50,025 nt of DNA from Pseudomonas sp. AKS31 (GTDB lineage: Bacteria > Pseudomonadota > Gammaproteobacteria > Pseudomonadales > Pseudomonadaceae). The translations under genes and the position numbers were made by a program. The notes beneath the pieces were generated by a model that searched no databases, was not told where the DNA came from, and was given only the letters and a program-made list of their open reading frames with translations. The stretch lies in the NCBI RefSeq assembly GCF_023634765.1, contig NZ_JAMLFX010000004.1:323394-373418 (forward strand), read 5' to 3'. This document shows positions 22,001 to 30,589 of this stretch, piece by piece. Within the stretch, counting starts at the first letter, position 1. Every line of letters starts with the position of its first letter.

Positions 22001-23097
22001 TGATTCAGGGCATGCTTGCCTCGGAGCGCCTGAGCCTTGATGGCTTGCGCTGGATGTTGCCGACCGGTGAAGCCATGCCGCCGGAACTGGCGCACCAATG
22101 GCTGCTGCGTTATCCGGACATTGGTCTGGTCAACGCCTACGGCCCGGCGGAATGCTCGGACGACGTGGCGTTCTTCCGCGTCGACATGGCTTCAACACGC
22201 GGCAGTTACTTGCCGATCGGCACGCCGACCGACAACAACTTGCTGTACCTGGTCGATGGCGCGCTGGAACTGGTGCCATTGGGCGCGGTGGGTGAGTTGT
22301 GTGTAGCGGGCACGGGTGTCGGTCGCGGTTATGTCAGCGATCCGCTGCGCACCGCGCCGGTGTTTGTGCCGAACCCGTTCGGTGCGCCGGGCGAGCGTCT
22401 GTATCGCACCGGTGACCTGGCGCGACGTCGCAGTGACGGCGTGCTGGAATACGTTGGCCGGGTTGACCATCAGGTGAAGATCCGTGGTTATCGCATCGAG
22501 CTGGGTGAAATCGAGGCGCGTCTGCATGAGCAACCAGAAGTGCGCGACGGCGCGGTCGGCGTGCAGGAAGGCGTCAACGGTAAACACTTGGTGGGTTATC
22601 TGGTCGCGGCAGACTCCGCGCTGAATCCGAGCGAACGCCTGGAGCGGATCAAGCAGCGCCTGCGTGCCGAACTGCCGGAGTACATGGTGCCGCTGCACTG
22701 GCTGTGGCTTGAGCAGATGCCGCTGAATGCCAACGGCAAACTCGATCGCAAAGCCTTGCCGGCGCTGGAGATCGGGCAGTTGCAGAGCGAGGATTATCTG
22801 GCGCCGCGCAATGATCTTGAGCAGACGTTGGCTGACATTTGGGCCGAAGTGTTGAAGGTCGAACAGGTCGGTGTGCGCGACAACTTCTTCGAGCTGGGCG
22901 GGCATTCGTTGCTGGCCACGCAAATTGCCTCGCGCGTGCAGAAAACCCTGCAACGGGATGTGCCGCTGCGGGCGATGTTCGAGTGCAGCACGGTGGCGGA
23001 ACTGGCCGAGTACATTGATGGACTGGCGGCGAGTGATATCACCGAGGAGAAGGTTGATCGGTTGAATGATCTGATGGCGGAGCTGGAGGGCCTTTGA
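10099..23097 (+). CDS. pvdL: Non-ribosomal peptide synthetase PvdL, pyoverdine chromophore synthesis
   Basis: 4332 residues, as expected for PvdL. Domain order with approximate residues: fatty acyl-AMP ligase 10-565 ([10 protein letters not shown] from 169); carrier 575-650 (Ser611); condensation 660-1095 (HHIIADG 802-808); adenylation 1115-1625 ([10 protein letters not shown] from 1275); carrier (Ser1666); condensation 1710-2150 (HHIVTEG 1858-1864); adenylation 2170-2690; carrier (GGDS, Ser2737); epimerase 2780-3230 (HHLVVDG 2913-2919); condensation 3250-3690 (HHILIDA 3389-3395); adenylation 3700-4225; carrier (Ser4270). There is no thioesterase, so the chain passes to the next synthetase. 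Known role: acyl chain, L-Glu, D-Tyr and L-diaminobutyrate, in the cytosol. The last adenylation domain reads DIWELTADD, a diaminobutyrate code. The ATG follows an aggaa site and lies behind a PvdS-type promoter. Confidence 0.97.
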   Translation: MTDAFELPSTLVQALQRRAALTPDRLALRFLAENPEQAVVLSYRELDQRARMIAAALQADAEFGDRAVLLFPSGPDYVAAFFGCLYAGVIAVPAYPPESARRHHQERLLSIIADAEPRLLLTSADLRDTLQQIEGAPPLLCVDTLDNSLAQNWVEPSLPQDHIAFLQYTSGSTALPKGVQVSHGNLVANEQLIRHGFGIDVNPDDVIVSWLPLYHDMGLIGGLLQPIFSGVPCILMSPAYFLGRPLRWLEAISEYGGTISGGPDFAYRLCSERVSESALERLDLSRWRVAYSGSEPIRLDTLERFAEKFAACGFSEGSFMASYGLAEATLFVAGTPRGTGIPVLRVNDQALAQNRAEPGDGSPIMSCGISQPEHAVLIVEPNTLVELADNAVGEVWAAGPSIAHGYWRNPEASAKTFVQHAGRTWLRTGDLGFMRGAELFITGRLKDMLIVRGHNLYPQDIEKTVENEVEVVRKGRVAVFAVNQDGEEGIGIAAEISRSVQKILAPQALIKAIRQAVAEAYQEAPSVVVLLNPGALPKTSSGKLQRSACRNRLADGSLDSYAVFPSNTAESQDAVTSASELEALIGKIWAEQLNVKQVNADDHFFLLGGNSIAATQVIARVREELSLELNLRLLFEAPTLSAFAAAVAQQQQDGGNAQGAITALSRSEPLPQSLAQNRLWITWQLDPQSSAYNIPGALRLRGELDEDALRASFQQLIERHESLRTRFFERDGVALQQVAAAAEFNLQLIDISDMPAHARELRAQQIREDEAHTRFDLQKGPLLRVTLVRLDDEDHQLLVTLHHIIADGWSLNVLIDEFSRLYAAASQGASANLAPLPTHYADYGSWQRQWLAQGEGERQLTYWKAQLGDEHPTLELATDHPRSAQKNPSAARHTVRLGASLSDAIRNTAQAHQSTPFMLLLSAFQSLLHRYSGQRDIRIGVPNANRPRLETQGLIGFFINTQVLRAQIDSRLSFVALLAQTRDAALGAQANQDLPFEQLLEAFPQAREHGLFQVMFNHQQRDLSALKRLPGLLAEELPWHSREAKFDLQLHSEEDRNGRLTLSFDYASELFDAATIERLAEHFSHLLREVCERPEQAIGDLQLLTATELEQQQHWGVAPCTPAQQWLPEQLNEQARLNPERTALVWDGGSLDFAELHMQANRLAHYLRDKGVGPDVRVAIAAERSPQLLIGLLAIIKAGGAYVPLDPDYPADRLAYMLSDSAVELLLTQTELLGRLPACAGVSVIAMDALHLENWPSQAPGLHLHGDNLAYVIYTSGSTGQPKGVGNTHAALAERLQWMQNTYRLDETDVLMQKAPISFDVSVWECFWPLITGARLLIAGPGEHRDPHRIAQLVQEYGVTTLHFVPPLLALFIDEPLSAECTSLRRVFCGGEALPAELRNRVLAQLPAVQLHNRYGPTETAINVTHWHCSAADGERSPIGRPLGNVICRVLDADLNPVPAGVPGELCISGIGLARGYLGRPALTAERFVVDPLGEQGARLYRTGDRARWTADGVIEYLGRLDQQVKLRGFRVEPEEIESRLLAQNGVAQAVVLVRETAAGAQLIGYFTATDASEDHDEQITRLKTALAAELPEYMVPAQLMRLDAMPLSPSGKLDRRALPEPQWQVREHVEPVTELEQQIAAIWREVLGLTRVGLRDDFFALGGHSLLATQIISRTRQACDVELPLRALFEHSELADFAEQIRLIQASGRTNKQPPIAKVDRSQPVPLSYSQQRMWFLWQMEPDSPAYNVGGMARLRGVLHVERFESALQALILRHETLRTTFPSVDGVARQQVHGETGVRMGWKDFSKLATDVREQKVQQLADEEAHLPFDLETGPLLRACLVKTAEQEHYFVLTLHHIVTEGWAMDIFARELSALYEAFVDDRDSPLEPLPVQYLDYSVWQRNWLESGERQRQLDYWTAQLGREHPLLELPGDRPRPPVQSHQGELFRFDLSDDLAARVRAFNAQNGLTLFMTMTAALATLLYRYSGQTDLRIGAPVANRIRPESEGLIGAFLNTQVLRCQLDGMMSVGELFEQVRHTVIEGQSHQDLPFDHLVEALQPPRSAAYNPLFQVMCNVQRWEFQQSRMLAGMTVEYLANDARATKFDLNLEVTDLDHRLGCCLTYSTDLFDEPTIARMAKHWRNLLEALIADPQQRLSELPLLDQPEQQQLLDSLGIEPGEHRLDQCIHHLFAEQALARKDAPALTFAGQTLSYAELDARANRLAWALRERGVGPQVRVGLALERSLEMVIGLLAILKAGGAYVPLDPEYPLDRLHYMIEDSRIGLLLSDRAMFKALGDLPPDVARWCLEDDSAALAAYPSTELPFISLPQHQAYLIYTSGSTGKPKGVVVSHGEIAMHCQAVIERFGMRPDDCELHFYSINFDAATERLLVPLLCGAQVVLRAQGQWDAEEICALIRTHKINVLGFTPSYGSQLAQFLSTQNQILPVRMIITGGEALTGEHLQRIRAAFQPAMFFNAYGPTETVVMPLASLAPEVLEEGAGSVPIGSVIGARVAYILDADLALVPQGATGELFVGGAGLAQAYHDRPGITAERFVADPFAIDGGRMYRTGDLVRQRADGLVEYLGRIDHQVKIRGFRIELGEIETRLLDHDSIREAVVLALDAPSGKQLVGYLVTEVAEQSEANQAELRDALKAHLKAQLPDYMVPTHLILLASMPLTANGKLDRRALPAPDPELNRQDYVAPSNELEQTLAQIWCEVLNVEQVGLNDNFFELGGDSILSIQVVSRARQQGIHFSPRDLFQHQTVQTLAAVASRSEQVTAEQGLVVGESALTPIQHWFFDTDIPQRQHWNQALLLEPTATLEPHRLEQALLAVIEQHDALRLRFSEVNGAWQATHQPVSDAAVLWQARVTSMDKCEALFADAQRSLDLQNGPLVRALLVDGPEGQQRLFIAIHHLVVDGVSWRVLLDDLQTVYRQLDAEQAVKLPAKTSAFKDWAARLQAYAGSESLREELDWWQTRLAGPSADLPCENPQGGQQNRHAQTVSVRLDAEQTRQLLQQAPSAYRTQVNDLLLTALARVLCRWSGQPSALIQLEGHGRETLFDEIDLTRTVGWFTSAYPLRLTPHNIEEAAGQGASIKAIKEQLRAVPHKGLGYGVLRYLADDLSQRSMAALPQAPVTFNYLGQFDQSFGSDALFRPLEEAVGAAHDPQAPLPNELSIDSQVYGGELLLRWTFSAERYDAQTINDLADAYLGELQSLIAHCLQDEAGGLTPSDFPLARLTQAQLDALPVPAAHIEDVYPLTPMQEGMLLHTLLEPGTGLYYMQDRYRINSELDPQRFAQAWQAVVARHEALRASFCWNVGEDMLQVIHTPGRTPIEYLDWSAITEAEQEPKLQALLKSEREAGFDLLNQAPFHLRLIKVGAARYWFMMSNHHILIDAWCRSLLMNDFFEIYTALGEGREAQLSVPPRYRDYIGWLQRQSLAEARQWWQQNLQGFERTTPIPSDRPFLREHAGESGGMIVGDRYTRLNVEDGARLRELAQAHQLTINTFAQAAWALVLRRMSGDRDVLFGVTVAGRPVDMPEMQRTVGLFINSIALRVKMPEDDQRSSVREWLSALLDSNMQLREYEYLPLVNIQEQSELPKGQPLFDSLFVFENAPVEVSVLDRAQSLNATSDSGRTHTNFPLTAVCYPGDDLGLHLSYDQRYFDESTIERMLGEFKRLLLALVDGFHGDMADLPLLGTEEQDFLLHGCNQSAHDYPLEQSYVALFEAQVAAHPQRIAASCLDQQQSYAELNQNANRLGHALVAAGVQMDQPVALLGERNLDLLGMIIGSFKAGAGYLPLDPGLPSQRLQRIIELSRTPVLVCSDACRAQAQTLLDEFSCANRPRLLVWEEIQAAATSAQDLGIYSGPDNLAYVIYTSGSTGLPKGVMVEQRGMLNNQLSKVPYLQLSEADVIAQTASQSFDISVWQFLAAPLFGARVDIVPNTIAHDPQGLLMHVQAQGITVLESVPSLIQGMLASERLSLDGLRWMLPTGEAMPPELAHQWLLRYPDIGLVNAYGPAECSDDVAFFRVDMASTRGSYLPIGTPTDNNLLYLVDGALELVPLGAVGELCVAGTGVGRGYVSDPLRTAPVFVPNPFGAPGERLYRTGDLARRRSDGVLEYVGRVDHQVKIRGYRIELGEIEARLHEQPEVRDGAVGVQEGVNGKHLVGYLVAADSALNPSERLERIKQRLRAELPEYMVPLHWLWLEQMPLNANGKLDRKALPALEIGQLQSEDYLAPRNDLEQTLADIWAEVLKVEQVGVRDNFFELGGHSLLATQIASRVQKTLQRDVPLRAMFECSTVAELAEYIDGLAASDITEEKVDRLNDLMAELEGL

Positions 23098-23120
23098 TTC
23101 TCTAGTGCCCGTACCGGCCT

Positions 23121-23226
23121 CATCGCTGGCAAGTCGCATCGTCGCACCGCAGCTCCCACAGTTTCGGCGCTTTACACAAACTTTGTGAACGACGTTGATC
23201 CCTGTGGGAGCTGGCTTGCCAGCGAT
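23121..23226. repeat. REPIN-like inverted repeat (gtgggagctggc family) after pvdL
   Basis: Left arm catcgctggcaag...agctcccaca and right arm tgtgggagctggcttgccag pair with each other. The left arm carries an extra stretch of about 16 bases (23134-23149), so the element is imperfect. Location just after the pvdL stop suggests a 3'-end hairpin. Confidence 0.75.
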
Positions 23227-23292
23227 GGCGTCAGTGCGTGCAACACCATTCAACCGGCACACCCGCGTACATTTCCAGGGTTGACGATCAGC

Positions 23293-23325
23293 AACCGGCA
23301 GCTCAGTCTGCCGGTTCTCTTTTTT
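23293..23325 (+). terminator. Rho-independent terminator 3' of pvdL
   Basis: Nine-base perfect stem aaccggcag / ctgccggtt with a 6-nt loop (ctcagt) followed by ctctttttt. It ends only 16 bp before the ATG of the next gene, so it either ends pvdL transcripts or attenuates the hydrolase gene. Confidence 0.85.
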
Positions 23326-23341
23326 GTCGCGGGGGTGGTCG

Positions 23342-24154
23342 ATGCCTTTTTTTACGGTGGACGGACAAGCGCTGCATTACATTGATCAAGGCACCGGTCC
23401 GGCGGTACTGCTGGCCGGGAGTTATCTATGGGATCAGGCCATGTGGGCACCGCAGATCGCCGCGCTGTCGCCGCACTATCGGGTGATTGCGCTGGATCTG
23501 TGGGGCCATGGCGAGTCAGGGCGGTTACCTGAAGGCACGACATCACTGGATGACATTGCCAGTCAGGCGCAGGCTCTGCTCGATCATCTGGATATCGACC
23601 GTGTCACCCTGATTGGCCTGTCGGTCGGCGGCATGTGGGGCGTGCGTCTGGCGTTGTCGGCACCGCAACGGATCAACGGTCTGGTATTGATGGACACCTA
23701 CGTTGGCGTCGAACCTGAACCCACCCGTCAGTATTACTTCTCGCTGTTCAAGCAAATTGAGGAAACCGGCGAAATCTCCGAGCAACTACTGGATATCGTC
23801 GTGCCGATTTTCTTCCGTCCGGGGATCGATCCGCAGTCGGCGCTGTATCAGGATTTCCGCGCGAAACTGGCGGCGTACTCCTCGGATCGACTGCGCGAAA
23901 GCATCGTACCGATGGGGCGTATAACCTTTGGGCGTGACGATTTGTTGCCACGGCTGGGCGAGTTCAACGCAGCGACCACGCTGGTGCTGTGTGGCGATCA
24001 GGACAAACCACGTCCACCGTCGGAAGCCCAGGAAATGGCTGAGTTGATCGGTTGCCCGTGGATACTGGTGCCGGAGGCGGGGCATATCTCCAATCTGGAG
24101 AATCCCGAGTTTGTCACTGAAGCGTTGCTCGCCTTTTTGGCTGAGCGGCATTGA
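23342..24154 (+). CDS. Alpha/beta hydrolase
   Basis: 270-residue alpha/beta-hydrolase-fold enzyme. Visible parts are the oxyanion region (AGSYLWDQAMW), the nucleophile elbow GLSVGG with the catalytic Ser, a late acid candidate in CGDQDKP, and the catalytic His in PEAGHISNLENP close to the C-terminus. The ATG at 23342 (MPFFTVDGQ) is preferred over an upstream GTG because it starts at the conserved first strand. Substrate unknown. Its place next to pvdL suggests, but does not prove, a pyoverdine link. It lacks the type II thioesterase look expected of PvdG. The terminator immediately upstream means it probably is not simply co-transcribed with pvdL. Confidence 0.8.
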   Translation: MPFFTVDGQALHYIDQGTGPAVLLAGSYLWDQAMWAPQIAALSPHYRVIALDLWGHGESGRLPEGTTSLDDIASQAQALLDHLDIDRVTLIGLSVGGMWGVRLALSAPQRINGLVLMDTYVGVEPEPTRQYYFSLFKQIEETGEISEQLLDIVVPIFFRPGIDPQSALYQDFRAKLAAYSSDRLRESIVPMGRITFGRDDLLPRLGEFNAATTLVLCGDQDKPRPPSEAQEMAELIGCPWILVPEAGHISNLENPEFVTEALLAFLAERH

Positions 24155-24229
24155 AAAGATCGCAGCCTGCGGCAGCTCCTACAGAAAGCGCGTTCCCATG
24201 CAGGAGCTGCCGCAGGCTGCGATCTTTTC
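24153..24229. repeat. REPIN (family A) between hydrolase and dsbG
   Basis: Perfectly paired arms, left gatcgcagcctgcggcagct and right agctgccgcaggctgcgatc, flanked by gaaaa and ttttc. Compared with the other family copies both arms have changed together (cctgcgg/ccgcagg in place of cctt/aagg), which keeps the pairing. Confidence 0.92.
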
Positions 24230-24236
24230 ACTTTGC

Positions 24237-25007
24237 TTATTTAGGCCCGAGAATCTTCGCCAACTTGTCCGGCGAAGGCGCGCCTTGCTGCTGTTGCAGC
24301 TCGCCCTTGTCATCCATGTAGAAAATCGCCGGCGTGGCTTGCAAGTCGAGGTCTTCCATCAACTGCATGTTCGCCGCCAGTTTGGTCTGCACGGCCACCG
24401 GAATGTCTTTCAAGGCTTTGAGCGAGCTGCCCTTGCCAGCCTTTTCGTGATCTTCCAGGGCCTTGGCCGGATCTTTCGCGGCCAGCAATGCCGCCGATTT
24501 GCCCGGGCTGTCCTCGCGGATGATGCCGACCATGATGTGCCGCAGTTGCACCTTGCCGGCCTTGACCCATGGCCGTGCCTGTTCCCAGAACATGTTGCAG
24601 TACGGGCAGTTCGGATCGCTGAACAGGTACACGGTGCGCGGTGCATCCTTGTTGCCGTCCTGAATCCAGTTGCTCGCTTCGAATTTGGCCCAGACTTCTT
24701 TGGCCATCGGCGCGTAAACCAGTTTTTGCAGTGGCTCGCTGCTCAGGTCCTTGCCATCGGCGTCGTACAGATTACCCAACAGAACATGCTTGCCATCCGG
24801 GGTCAGGTACAACGCCATGCCGCGATTCTGATACTGCGCCGCATACCCGCGCAGGCCATCGGGGGCGTCGAACTGGCCGACGATTTTTGCGCCTTTGGCT
24901 TCGATCTGTTTGATCGCCGCAGGCAATTCTTCAGCAGCCTGCACCGACGGCAAGTGCAGCAGGGCGGTGCCCAGAGTCAGCGTCAGCAGGTGGCGGAGGC
25001 GGGGCAT
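24237..25007 (-). CDS. dsbG: Thiol:disulfide interchange protein DsbG
   Basis: 256-residue periplasmic disulfide isomerase/chaperone. It has a signal peptide (LLTLTLGTALLHLPSVQAA), an N-terminal dimerisation region (about residues 26-95) and a thioredoxin fold with active site C134-P-Y-C137 and the cis-proline segment ATPAIFYMDD. Family knowledge: DsbG is kept reduced by DsbD and protects or reduces single cysteines in exported proteins. It is the last gene of the dsbD - tlpA-like - dsbG operon, and its start overlaps the preceding gene by 25 bp. Gene order matches P. aeruginosa PA2476-PA2480. Confidence 0.92.
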   Translation of the reverse strand: MPRLRHLLTLTLGTALLHLPSVQAAEELPAAIKQIEAKGAKIVGQFDAPDGLRGYAAQYQNRGMALYLTPDGKHVLLGNLYDADGKDLSSEPLQKLVYAPMAKEVWAKFEASNWIQDGNKDAPRTVYLFSDPNCPYCNMFWEQARPWVKAGKVQLRHIMVGIIREDSPGKSAALLAAKDPAKALEDHEKAGKGSSLKALKDIPVAVQTKLAANMQLMEDLDLQATPAIFYMDDKGELQQQQGAPSPDKLAKILGPK

Positions 25008-25864
25008 GGCAATTTCCTTGCAGAGGTGGCCGGTGCAGTGGCCGGGTTCGAATTCGGGATCGGAGTGGCGAAGTTTTCCAGCGCACGCGCCAGGCTGGCG
25101 TTGGACAGCTCGCCCAGGTGGCTGGTCAGTAGGCGACCGTCAGGGCTATAGAACAGCGTAGTCGGCAAGGCCATGGAGCCGACGGCCTGACCGAGGCGGC
25201 CGCTGCGGTCAAACAGCACGTTGTTGAGGCTCAGGCCCTGGGTTTCGAGAAACGTCGCCACGCTCTGCATGCTTTCGGCCTGATTGACGAACAGGAAGGT
25301 CAGGTCCGGGCGTTGCATCTGGGCGTTTTCCAGCACCGGCATCTCGCGGCGGCACGGTGGGCACCAGGTCGCCCACAGGTTGATCACCAGCGGGCCGCCC
25401 TGATAGTCACGGAGCTGGATGGTTTCCCCGGCCGCATTGCGCAGGGTAATGTCCGGCAGTCGCGTGCCTTGTTCGTAGAGGTTCAATGACAGTGTCGCCA
25501 ACAACCAGAACGCCACGCCGCTGGCCACGCCAAAGCCCAGCGGGCGACGCAGGCCCGGACGACGCCAGCCGCGATACAGCGCTGCGAGCAACAGCACGAT
25601 CACCCCCGGCCAGGCGAGGAAACCACCGTCACGCAAGTCGATGATCTGCCACAGGTCATTACGATAGTGCGACCAGTACAGCAGCACAAAGGCAACCCGT
25701 GCCGCGAGCATGCCCAGCAGAAACAGGCTGAACAATGCCGACTCGGGGTTATCGCCACCCCGCTTGGCCACTCGCCAGCCGACAAAGGTCGCCAGCGCCA
25801 GGGCACTGATCAGCAGCAGATGGTTGAGCGCGATGGCAAAGGTACCGAGGGTTAGCGTCAGCAT
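24983..25864 (-). CDS. Membrane-anchored TlpA/DsbE-like thioredoxin (PA2477-type)
   Basis: 293 residues in two parts. The first 130 or so contain about four hydrophobic segments (around 8-30, 45-65, 83-98, 110-128). Residues 135-270 form a periplasmic TlpA-like thioredoxin domain with active site W167-C168-P-P-C171 and the cis-Pro segment ALPTTLFYSPDG. It probably takes electrons from DsbD and reduces exported thiols. A serine/alanine/proline-rich tail follows and overlaps dsbG by 25 bp. The start overlaps the dsbD stop by one base (TAATG). The multi-span anchor is longer than that of a typical DsbE/CcmG, so I leave the gene unnamed. Confidence 0.85.
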   Translation of the reverse strand: MLTLTLGTFAIALNHLLLISALALATFVGWRVAKRGGDNPESALFSLFLLGMLAARVAFVLLYWSHYRNDLWQIIDLRDGGFLAWPGVIVLLLAALYRGWRRPGLRRPLGFGVASGVAFWLLATLSLNLYEQGTRLPDITLRNAAGETIQLRDYQGGPLVINLWATWCPPCRREMPVLENAQMQRPDLTFLFVNQAESMQSVATFLETQGLSLNNVLFDRSGRLGQAVGSMALPTTLFYSPDGRLLTSHLGELSNASLARALENFATPIPNSNPATAPATSARKLPCPASATC

Positions 25865-27597
25865 TAATTGGCGTCCCGGGTGGTGGCCCAGCGTTGCAGG
25901 AACGTCTCGGCATCGACTTCGCCGGTGATGCGCTGGCTGCGGCGCTCTTCGCCATCAGCACCGATCCAGATGAAAGTTGGCGGCCCCGGTACTTTGTAGC
26001 GGCTCAGCAGTTCGCGGCTGGCGGCATTGTCAGCGGTGACATCGAGGCGCAGCAGGCGCACGTCACTCAGTGCTTGCATGACCTTGTCTTTGCCGAACAC
26101 TTGCTTCTCCATGACCTTGCACGACACGCACCAGTCCGCGTAGTAATCGAGCAACACCCACTGGCCTTGAGCCTTGGCGGCATCGAGTTCGCGCTGCAGT
26201 GCAGCCGGTTCCTTGATCGTGGTGAATGCGTCGTGAGCCGATGGCGCCGCTGTGCTGGCGTGGCCGGCACTGTAGACCTGCAACGGTTGATACGGATCAT
26301 CGCTGCCGCCCGCCGCACCAATCACCAGCAAACTGCCCCACAGCCCAAGCAACAACGAGCTGGCGCCGAACAACTGGGCAACGCGGCCAAAACCTTCGGA
26401 CTGTTTCCAGGCACAGAACGCAGCGATCAACAGCAGTGCACCGCACAGGCCCAGCCACAACGACGTATCCAGTACCGGGCGCAGCATCAGCAGCGCGGTG
26501 GCGAGGAAGAGGAAACCGAACACGCCTTTGAGCAGATTCATCCACGCGCCCGGTTTGGGCAGGAAGCGATTGCCCACGGTCACCAGCAACAGCAGCGGCA
26601 CACCGATGCCGATGCCCAGCGAAAACAGAATCAAGCCACCGTGCAGCGCGTTGCCGGTCTGCGCGATATACAGCAATGCACCGGCCAGCGGCGCGGTCAT
26701 GCACGGCCCGACCAGCAGGCCGGACAAGGCACCGAGCGCCCCGGCGCCGATCAGGCTGCCGCCACTGCGGCTGCGCGAGGCGTGCTCAAGACGATCACGT
26801 AGAGCCACCGGCAGTTGCAGTTCGAAGAAGCCGAACATTGGCAAGGCCAGCACCACGAAGACCGCGGCGAACGTGCCGAGCAGCCACGGATTCTGCAACC
26901 ATGCCTGCAGGTTTGCGCCGAGCAGCGCAGCAATGACCCCCATCGCCGCATACACCAACGCCATGCAGATCACATAACTGCCGGCCAACGCGAAACCGCG
27001 ACGCGGAGTGGCGCCACTTCCAACGACCATGCCGGCCAGAATCGGCAGCATCGGCAACGTGCAAGGTGTGAACGCCAGCAACAGACCGAGACCAAAAAAT
27101 ACCAGTAGGCTCCAGCCCAACGCGCGTTGTTGCAGGCTGCTGGCCAATGCCTGATCCGGCGCTTCAGCGCTGGCGGCCACCGCCGCTTTGCCACCCAGAT
27201 CAATGACCCGGGTTTGCGGTGGATAGCACAGGCCGGCATCGGCACAGCCCTGATAGCTGACCTTGATCTGGCCTGTGGCTGCCGCCGGGATTTTCACTTC
27301 CAGCCCTTGGCGATAGACCGGTTGCTCGCCGAAAAACTCGTCGCTGTGGGATTCGCCTTCAGGCAGCGCGGGCTGTTGCTCTGCGCTCAGCCCTTCGAAT
27401 TTCAGGCGTTTCTGATACAGGTAATAGCCGTCGGTGATTTGCCAGAACAGCTGGGTCTCACCGGATTCCAGGCGTTCGGAGGTGAGCACGAATGCCTGGT
27501 CGACCGGCAGAAAGTCCGGTTTTGTCTCAAATGGATTGTTTCCAGCCTGGGCCAGACTTGAAATCAGCAGTGCAAACAATAGAAAAAAATGACGCAT
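25864..27597 (-). CDS. dsbD: Thiol:disulfide interchange protein DsbD (DsbD2)
   Basis: 577-residue inner-membrane reductant conductor. It has a signal peptide (RHFFLLFALLISSLAQA), an N-terminal periplasmic domain with the cysteine pair in YQGCADAGLCYPP, a multi-span central domain with FTPCTLPMLP and VGPCMTAPLAG carrying the two redox cysteines, and a C-terminal thioredoxin domain with DWCVSCK. All six expected cysteines are present. I start at the ATG at 27597 because the signal peptide begins there; the frame opens further upstream without signal features. It passes electrons from cytosolic thioredoxin to DsbG and the TlpA-like protein encoded next to it. Confidence 0.92.
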   Translation of the reverse strand: MRHFFLLFALLISSLAQAGNNPFETKPDFLPVDQAFVLTSERLESGETQLFWQITDGYYLYQKRLKFEGLSAEQQPALPEGESHSDEFFGEQPVYRQGLEVKIPAAATGQIKVSYQGCADAGLCYPPQTRVIDLGGKAAVAASAEAPDQALASSLQQRALGWSLLVFFGLGLLLAFTPCTLPMLPILAGMVVGSGATPRRGFALAGSYVICMALVYAAMGVIAALLGANLQAWLQNPWLLGTFAAVFVVLALPMFGFFELQLPVALRDRLEHASRSRSGGSLIGAGALGALSGLLVGPCMTAPLAGALLYIAQTGNALHGGLILFSLGIGIGVPLLLLVTVGNRFLPKPGAWMNLLKGVFGFLFLATALLMLRPVLDTSLWLGLCGALLLIAAFCAWKQSEGFGRVAQLFGASSLLLGLWGSLLVIGAAGGSDDPYQPLQVYSAGHASTAAPSAHDAFTTIKEPAALQRELDAAKAQGQWVLLDYYADWCVSCKVMEKQVFGKDKVMQALSDVRLLRLDVTADNAASRELLSRYKVPGPPTFIWIGADGEERRSQRITGEVDAETFLQRWATTRDAN

Positions 27598-27644
27598 GGA
27601 GAAGCCTTGTCCCTGTGCAAGTGAGGTGCACAATGGGCGGCGGC

Positions 27645-27664
27645 GATTAACCGATGATTAACCG
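27645..27664. promoter_or_regulatory. Candidate response-regulator (DsbR) binding repeat
   Basis: Two direct copies of gattaaccg, 11 bp apart (attaac at 27646-27651 and 27657-27662, separated by 5 bp). This is the usual form of an OmpR/PmrA-class site, one helical turn between half-sites. It lies 48 bp upstream of the dsbD ATG in the dsbD-dsbR gap, the place expected for DsbR. A second pair, taatcggc at 27707 and 27723, lies nearer dsbR. Confidence 0.5.
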
Positions 27665-27750
27665 CCACGCCCTTGTTGCTGTGACGTTCGGGGCATAATG
27701 TCAGCTTAATCGGCCAACTGCCTAATCGGCTTTTTTCTACGGGACTCACC

Positions 27751-28431
27751 ATGCACGTACTGGTTTGCGAAGACGATGAGCTGATCGCCAGCGGCATTGT
27801 TGCCGGTCTTACGGCTCAGGGATTGACCGTTGAGCACGTCAACACCGCATCGAAAGCGCGGGCGATGCTCAAGGTTGCCGAATTTGACGTGATGGTGCTA
27901 GATCTCGGCCTGCCCGACGAAGATGGCCTCAAGTTGCTACAACAACTGCGTCAAAGCGGCCTGGAAATTCCGGTGCTGATTCTGACCGCGCGCGACTCGG
28001 TCACCGACCGCGTTGACGGCTTGCAGGCCGGGGCTGACGATTACCTGCTCAAGCCGTTTGATCTGCGCGAGCTGTTCGCCCGTCTGCAAACCCTGTTGCG
28101 CCGGGTTGCCGGGCGCAGTGTCAACCTGATCGAGCACGGCGCATTGACATACGACCCGAGCAGCCGCGAAACCATGTTGGCCGGGCAACCGGTGGACCTG
28201 TCACGCCGGGAGCAATCGCTGTTGCAGGCGCTGCTGCACAATCGTGGCCGGGTGCTGTCCACCGAGCAATTGAAGGACAGCGTCTACGGCTTCAACGATG
28301 AACTGGAAAGCAACGCGCTGAATGTGCACATCCATCACCTGCGCAGCAAACTGGGCAAAGGCATCGTCGAAACCGTGCGCGGCCTGGGCTATCGCCTCGG
28401 CCCGGCCGACGGCGGAGATCGAGACAAGTGA
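27751..28431 (+). CDS. dsbR: OmpR-type response regulator, DsbR-like
   Basis: 226 residues. The receiver domain has the acidic pocket CEDDE (6-10), phospho-acceptor D51 in VLDLGLPDEDG, T/S in ILTARD, and the conserved lysine in LLKPFD. The C-terminal winged-helix domain ends with ALNVHIHHLRSKLG and TVRGLGYRLG. It is divergent from dsbD and its TGA overlaps the kinase start. In P. aeruginosa the syntenic pair (PA2479/PA2480, reported as DsbRS) controls the dsb operon in response to copper; the same role here is inferred from gene order. Confidence 0.85.
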   Translation: MHVLVCEDDELIASGIVAGLTAQGLTVEHVNTASKARAMLKVAEFDVMVLDLGLPDEDGLKLLQQLRQSGLEIPVLILTARDSVTDRVDGLQAGADDYLLKPFDLRELFARLQTLLRRVAGRSVNLIEHGALTYDPSSRETMLAGQPVDLSRREQSLLQALLHNRGRVLSTEQLKDSVYGFNDELESNALNVHIHHLRSKLGKGIVETVRGLGYRLGPADGGDRDK

Positions 28432-29753
28432 TGAGCCTGCGACTGCGCCTGAGCCTGACCCTCGGCGCTGCGTTTGCGCTGATCTGGGCGCTGGCGGCGG
28501 CCTGGATGCTCAGTGACCTGCGCAATCAGATGATGTTTTCCCTCGACCAGCGTCTGGTGGCGTCGGCGCGCATGGTCGCCGGGCTGCTGGAACAGCTGCC
28601 GACGCTGCCGAGCAAAGGCGAGGGCACGCATTTCAGTGCCGAACAACTGAATATCCCCGGCGGCATGGCCTGTCAGGTCAGTTCGTTGCGCGGAGAAATT
28701 CTCGCGCGCAGTCATAACAACCCCGAACAAGCACTGGAAGCCGAAAAAATGGGCTTCCATGACCAGATGATCGACGGTGCACCATGGCGCAGTTTCACCC
28801 TGGCCCGGGGCGATGTGCGCATTACCACGGCCGACCGGCAGATCGAACGCGAAGCCCTGAACATGTCGATCCTGCTGGCGGCGTCGGTGCCGGTGGGTGT
28901 GGCGTTGCTGGGTTGTCTGTGCCTGTTGTGGCTGGGCATCGGTCAGGGGCTGGCGCCGCTCAACCGTCTGCGTGAGGCGCTGATGCGGCGCAATGCCGAC
29001 TCGCTCGAACCGCTGCAGATCCAGACGTTCCCCAGCGAATTGAAGCCGCTGCTCGAAACGCAGAACCAGTTGTTCCAGCGCATCGGCAAGACCATCGAAC
29101 GTGAGCGGCGCCTGACCGGTGATGCGGCTCATGAGCTGCGCAGCCCGCTGACGGCGATCAAGACCCACCTGCAAGTTGCGCGCATGACCGATGGCAGCGC
29201 CCGCGATCAGTCGCTGGCGCGGGCCGAGGAGGGCGCCGATCGCTTGCATCGCACCCTTGAGCAATTGTTGTTGCTGGCGCGGGTCGAGGGCAGTCTGTCG
29301 TTCGACGACGGTTCGCAGTGCAGCGCCGAGCAAGTGGCACGCCTGGCGATCCAGGACGCCACGGGTGGCGAGCGCCTGCGGATCAAACTGCAACTGCCGG
29401 CCGGGCTTTCTGCAGCGCCGCTGCACATGCCGTCGGTGCTGTCGATTGCGGCGCTGCGCAACTTGCTCGACAACGCCTTGCGCCACACCCCCGAGGACTG
29501 TGCGGTTGAGCTGAGCCTGGAAACCATTGGCAACCGCGTACGTTTTGTCGTGCGTGATCATGGCCCGGGCATTGCACCGGAGGATCTGCAGCACCTGACC
29601 CAACGCTTCTGGCGCAACGGCCAAAGCACCGGGTGCGGCCTCGGTCTGGCGATTGTCCAGGCGATCGTTCAGCGCTGCGACTGCGCCCTGCATTTCGACA
29701 GCCGCCCGGATGGCCTGCGTGTCGAACTGACGATGCCGCTGCAACCTGTCTGA
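28431..29753 (+). CDS. dsbS: Sensor histidine kinase, DsbS-like
   Basis: 440 residues from the ATG at 28431, which overlaps the regulator stop (TGATG). A GTG one codon earlier is an alternative start. Two membrane spans (about 5-27 and 145-165) enclose a periplasmic sensor domain of about 115 residues. HAMP-like and DHp segments follow, with phospho-acceptor His near residue 234 in AAHELRSPLTAI, then N-box (LLDNALRHTP), DHGPGI and GCGLGLAI ATP-binding motifs. The periplasmic domain has one cysteine, in GGMACQVSS, at residue 82 counted from the GTG or 81 from the ATG. I recall Cys82 as the Cu(I) ligand of P. aeruginosa DsbS, so copper sensing is plausible. Confidence 0.85.
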   Translation: MSLRLRLSLTLGAAFALIWALAAAWMLSDLRNQMMFSLDQRLVASARMVAGLLEQLPTLPSKGEGTHFSAEQLNIPGGMACQVSSLRGEILARSHNNPEQALEAEKMGFHDQMIDGAPWRSFTLARGDVRITTADRQIEREALNMSILLAASVPVGVALLGCLCLLWLGIGQGLAPLNRLREALMRRNADSLEPLQIQTFPSELKPLLETQNQLFQRIGKTIERERRLTGDAAHELRSPLTAIKTHLQVARMTDGSARDQSLARAEEGADRLHRTLEQLLLLARVEGSLSFDDGSQCSAEQVARLAIQDATGGERLRIKLQLPAGLSAAPLHMPSVLSIAALRNLLDNALRHTPEDCAVELSLETIGNRVRFVVRDHGPGIAPEDLQHLTQRFWRNGQSTGCGLGLAIVQAIVQRCDCALHFDSRPDGLRVELTMPLQPV

Positions 29754-29768
29754 TTCCAGCACAGCCTG

Positions 29769-29853
29769 TGTAGGAGCTGCCGAAGGCTGCGATCTTTTGA
29801 TTTTGTTTTTTAAGATCAAGATAAAAAGATCGCAGCCTTCGGCAGCTCCTACA
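29769..29853. repeat. REPIN family A, arms in opposite arrangement
   Basis: Half-elements gtaggagctgccgaaggc and its reverse complement are arranged with the gtagga ends outward and the gatctttt ends inward, opposite to the three other family A copies (9079, 24153, 32374). The arms pair perfectly over about 25 bp. It follows dsbS and precedes a co-directional gene. Confidence 0.9.
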
Positions 29854-29961
29854 GGAAATCGCGCCAGACACATCAAATGTAACTTCTCGACGTTCGCTAT
29901 CCGGCAGGGCTAGGGGTAAGGTCAACGCAGCTTTGACTCAATGGATTGAGGGAACTGCGCC

Positions 29962-30447
29962 ATGGAAGCACCCATCTGCATTCGTCCGGCCATACTGGCC
30001 GACGCCGGCATCATCAGCCGCATCATCGAACGTTCGATCCGCATCGGTTGTGCACTCGACCACCGCAACGATCCGCCACGGGTCAGCACCTGGATCGCTC
30101 AGCAATCCGCCGACTTCATCAGCGCCCGGCTCGCCGATCCCCACTTCTATTTATGCATGGCTTTACTGGCGGGCAAACCAGTCGGTGCCGGCATGGCGCA
30201 GGCCAGCGGCGACATTTCCCTGTGTTACGTGCAGCCGGAGTCATTTCGTCGCGGCGTCGGCCGGGCACTGATGCACGATCTGGAGGGTTGGTTGCGGGTT
30301 CGCGGAGTGCTTCACGCGAACCTCAACAGTACGCGCACCGGCCGCGCTTTTTACCGCCGTCTGGACTATCGCGAGTCTGCGCCGCCCTTTGAATACCAAG
30401 GTGTGCAGACACTGCCCATGCACAAGTTGCTGGCTGCGCCGGTCTGA
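29962..30447 (+). CDS. GNAT family N-acetyltransferase
   Basis: 161-residue single-domain acetyltransferase. The acetyl-CoA binding motif is visible as LCYVQPESFRRGVGRALM (Q/R-x-x-G-x-G/A form, R-R-G-V-G-R) about residues 92-109, followed by the motif B region TGRAFYRRLDYRES. Substrate unknown; the proteins most like it are general GNATs. It precedes pvdH on the same strand, but the gene is separated from pvdH by a PvdS promoter, so it need not belong to the pyoverdine system. The ATG at 29962 was chosen because the fold begins directly after it. Confidence 0.75.
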   Translation: MEAPICIRPAILADAGIISRIIERSIRIGCALDHRNDPPRVSTWIAQQSADFISARLADPHFYLCMALLAGKPVGAGMAQASGDISLCYVQPESFRRGVGRALMHDLEGWLRVRGVLHANLNSTRTGRAFYRRLDYRESAPPFEYQGVQTLPMHKLLAAPV

Positions 30448-30463
30448 CAACTCGATCACAGGC

Positions 30464-30487
30464 TAAATCCTCAGGACCCTTAAGCGT
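30464..30487 (+). promoter_or_regulatory. PvdS-dependent promoter of pvdH
   Basis: Exact TAAAT-N16-CGT match: TAAAT 30464-30468, 16 bp, CGT 30485-30487 followed by TT. The predicted transcript starts near 30496, about 95 nt before the pvdH ATG. Confidence 0.9.
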
Positions 30488-30589
30488 TTCCAGAACAGGA
30501 AAACCTGCAAGTGCGCCCCGTGATCGGAATGCGCACCTGTCCGGTGTGCTGTTTTGGTCACTATCCATAGCGTATTGAGGGGTCGAGAG

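Noticed and set aside
28389..29876. 495-codon minus-strand frame opposite dsbS
   Set aside because: Antisense shadow of the kinase gene; its start even includes the REPIN.
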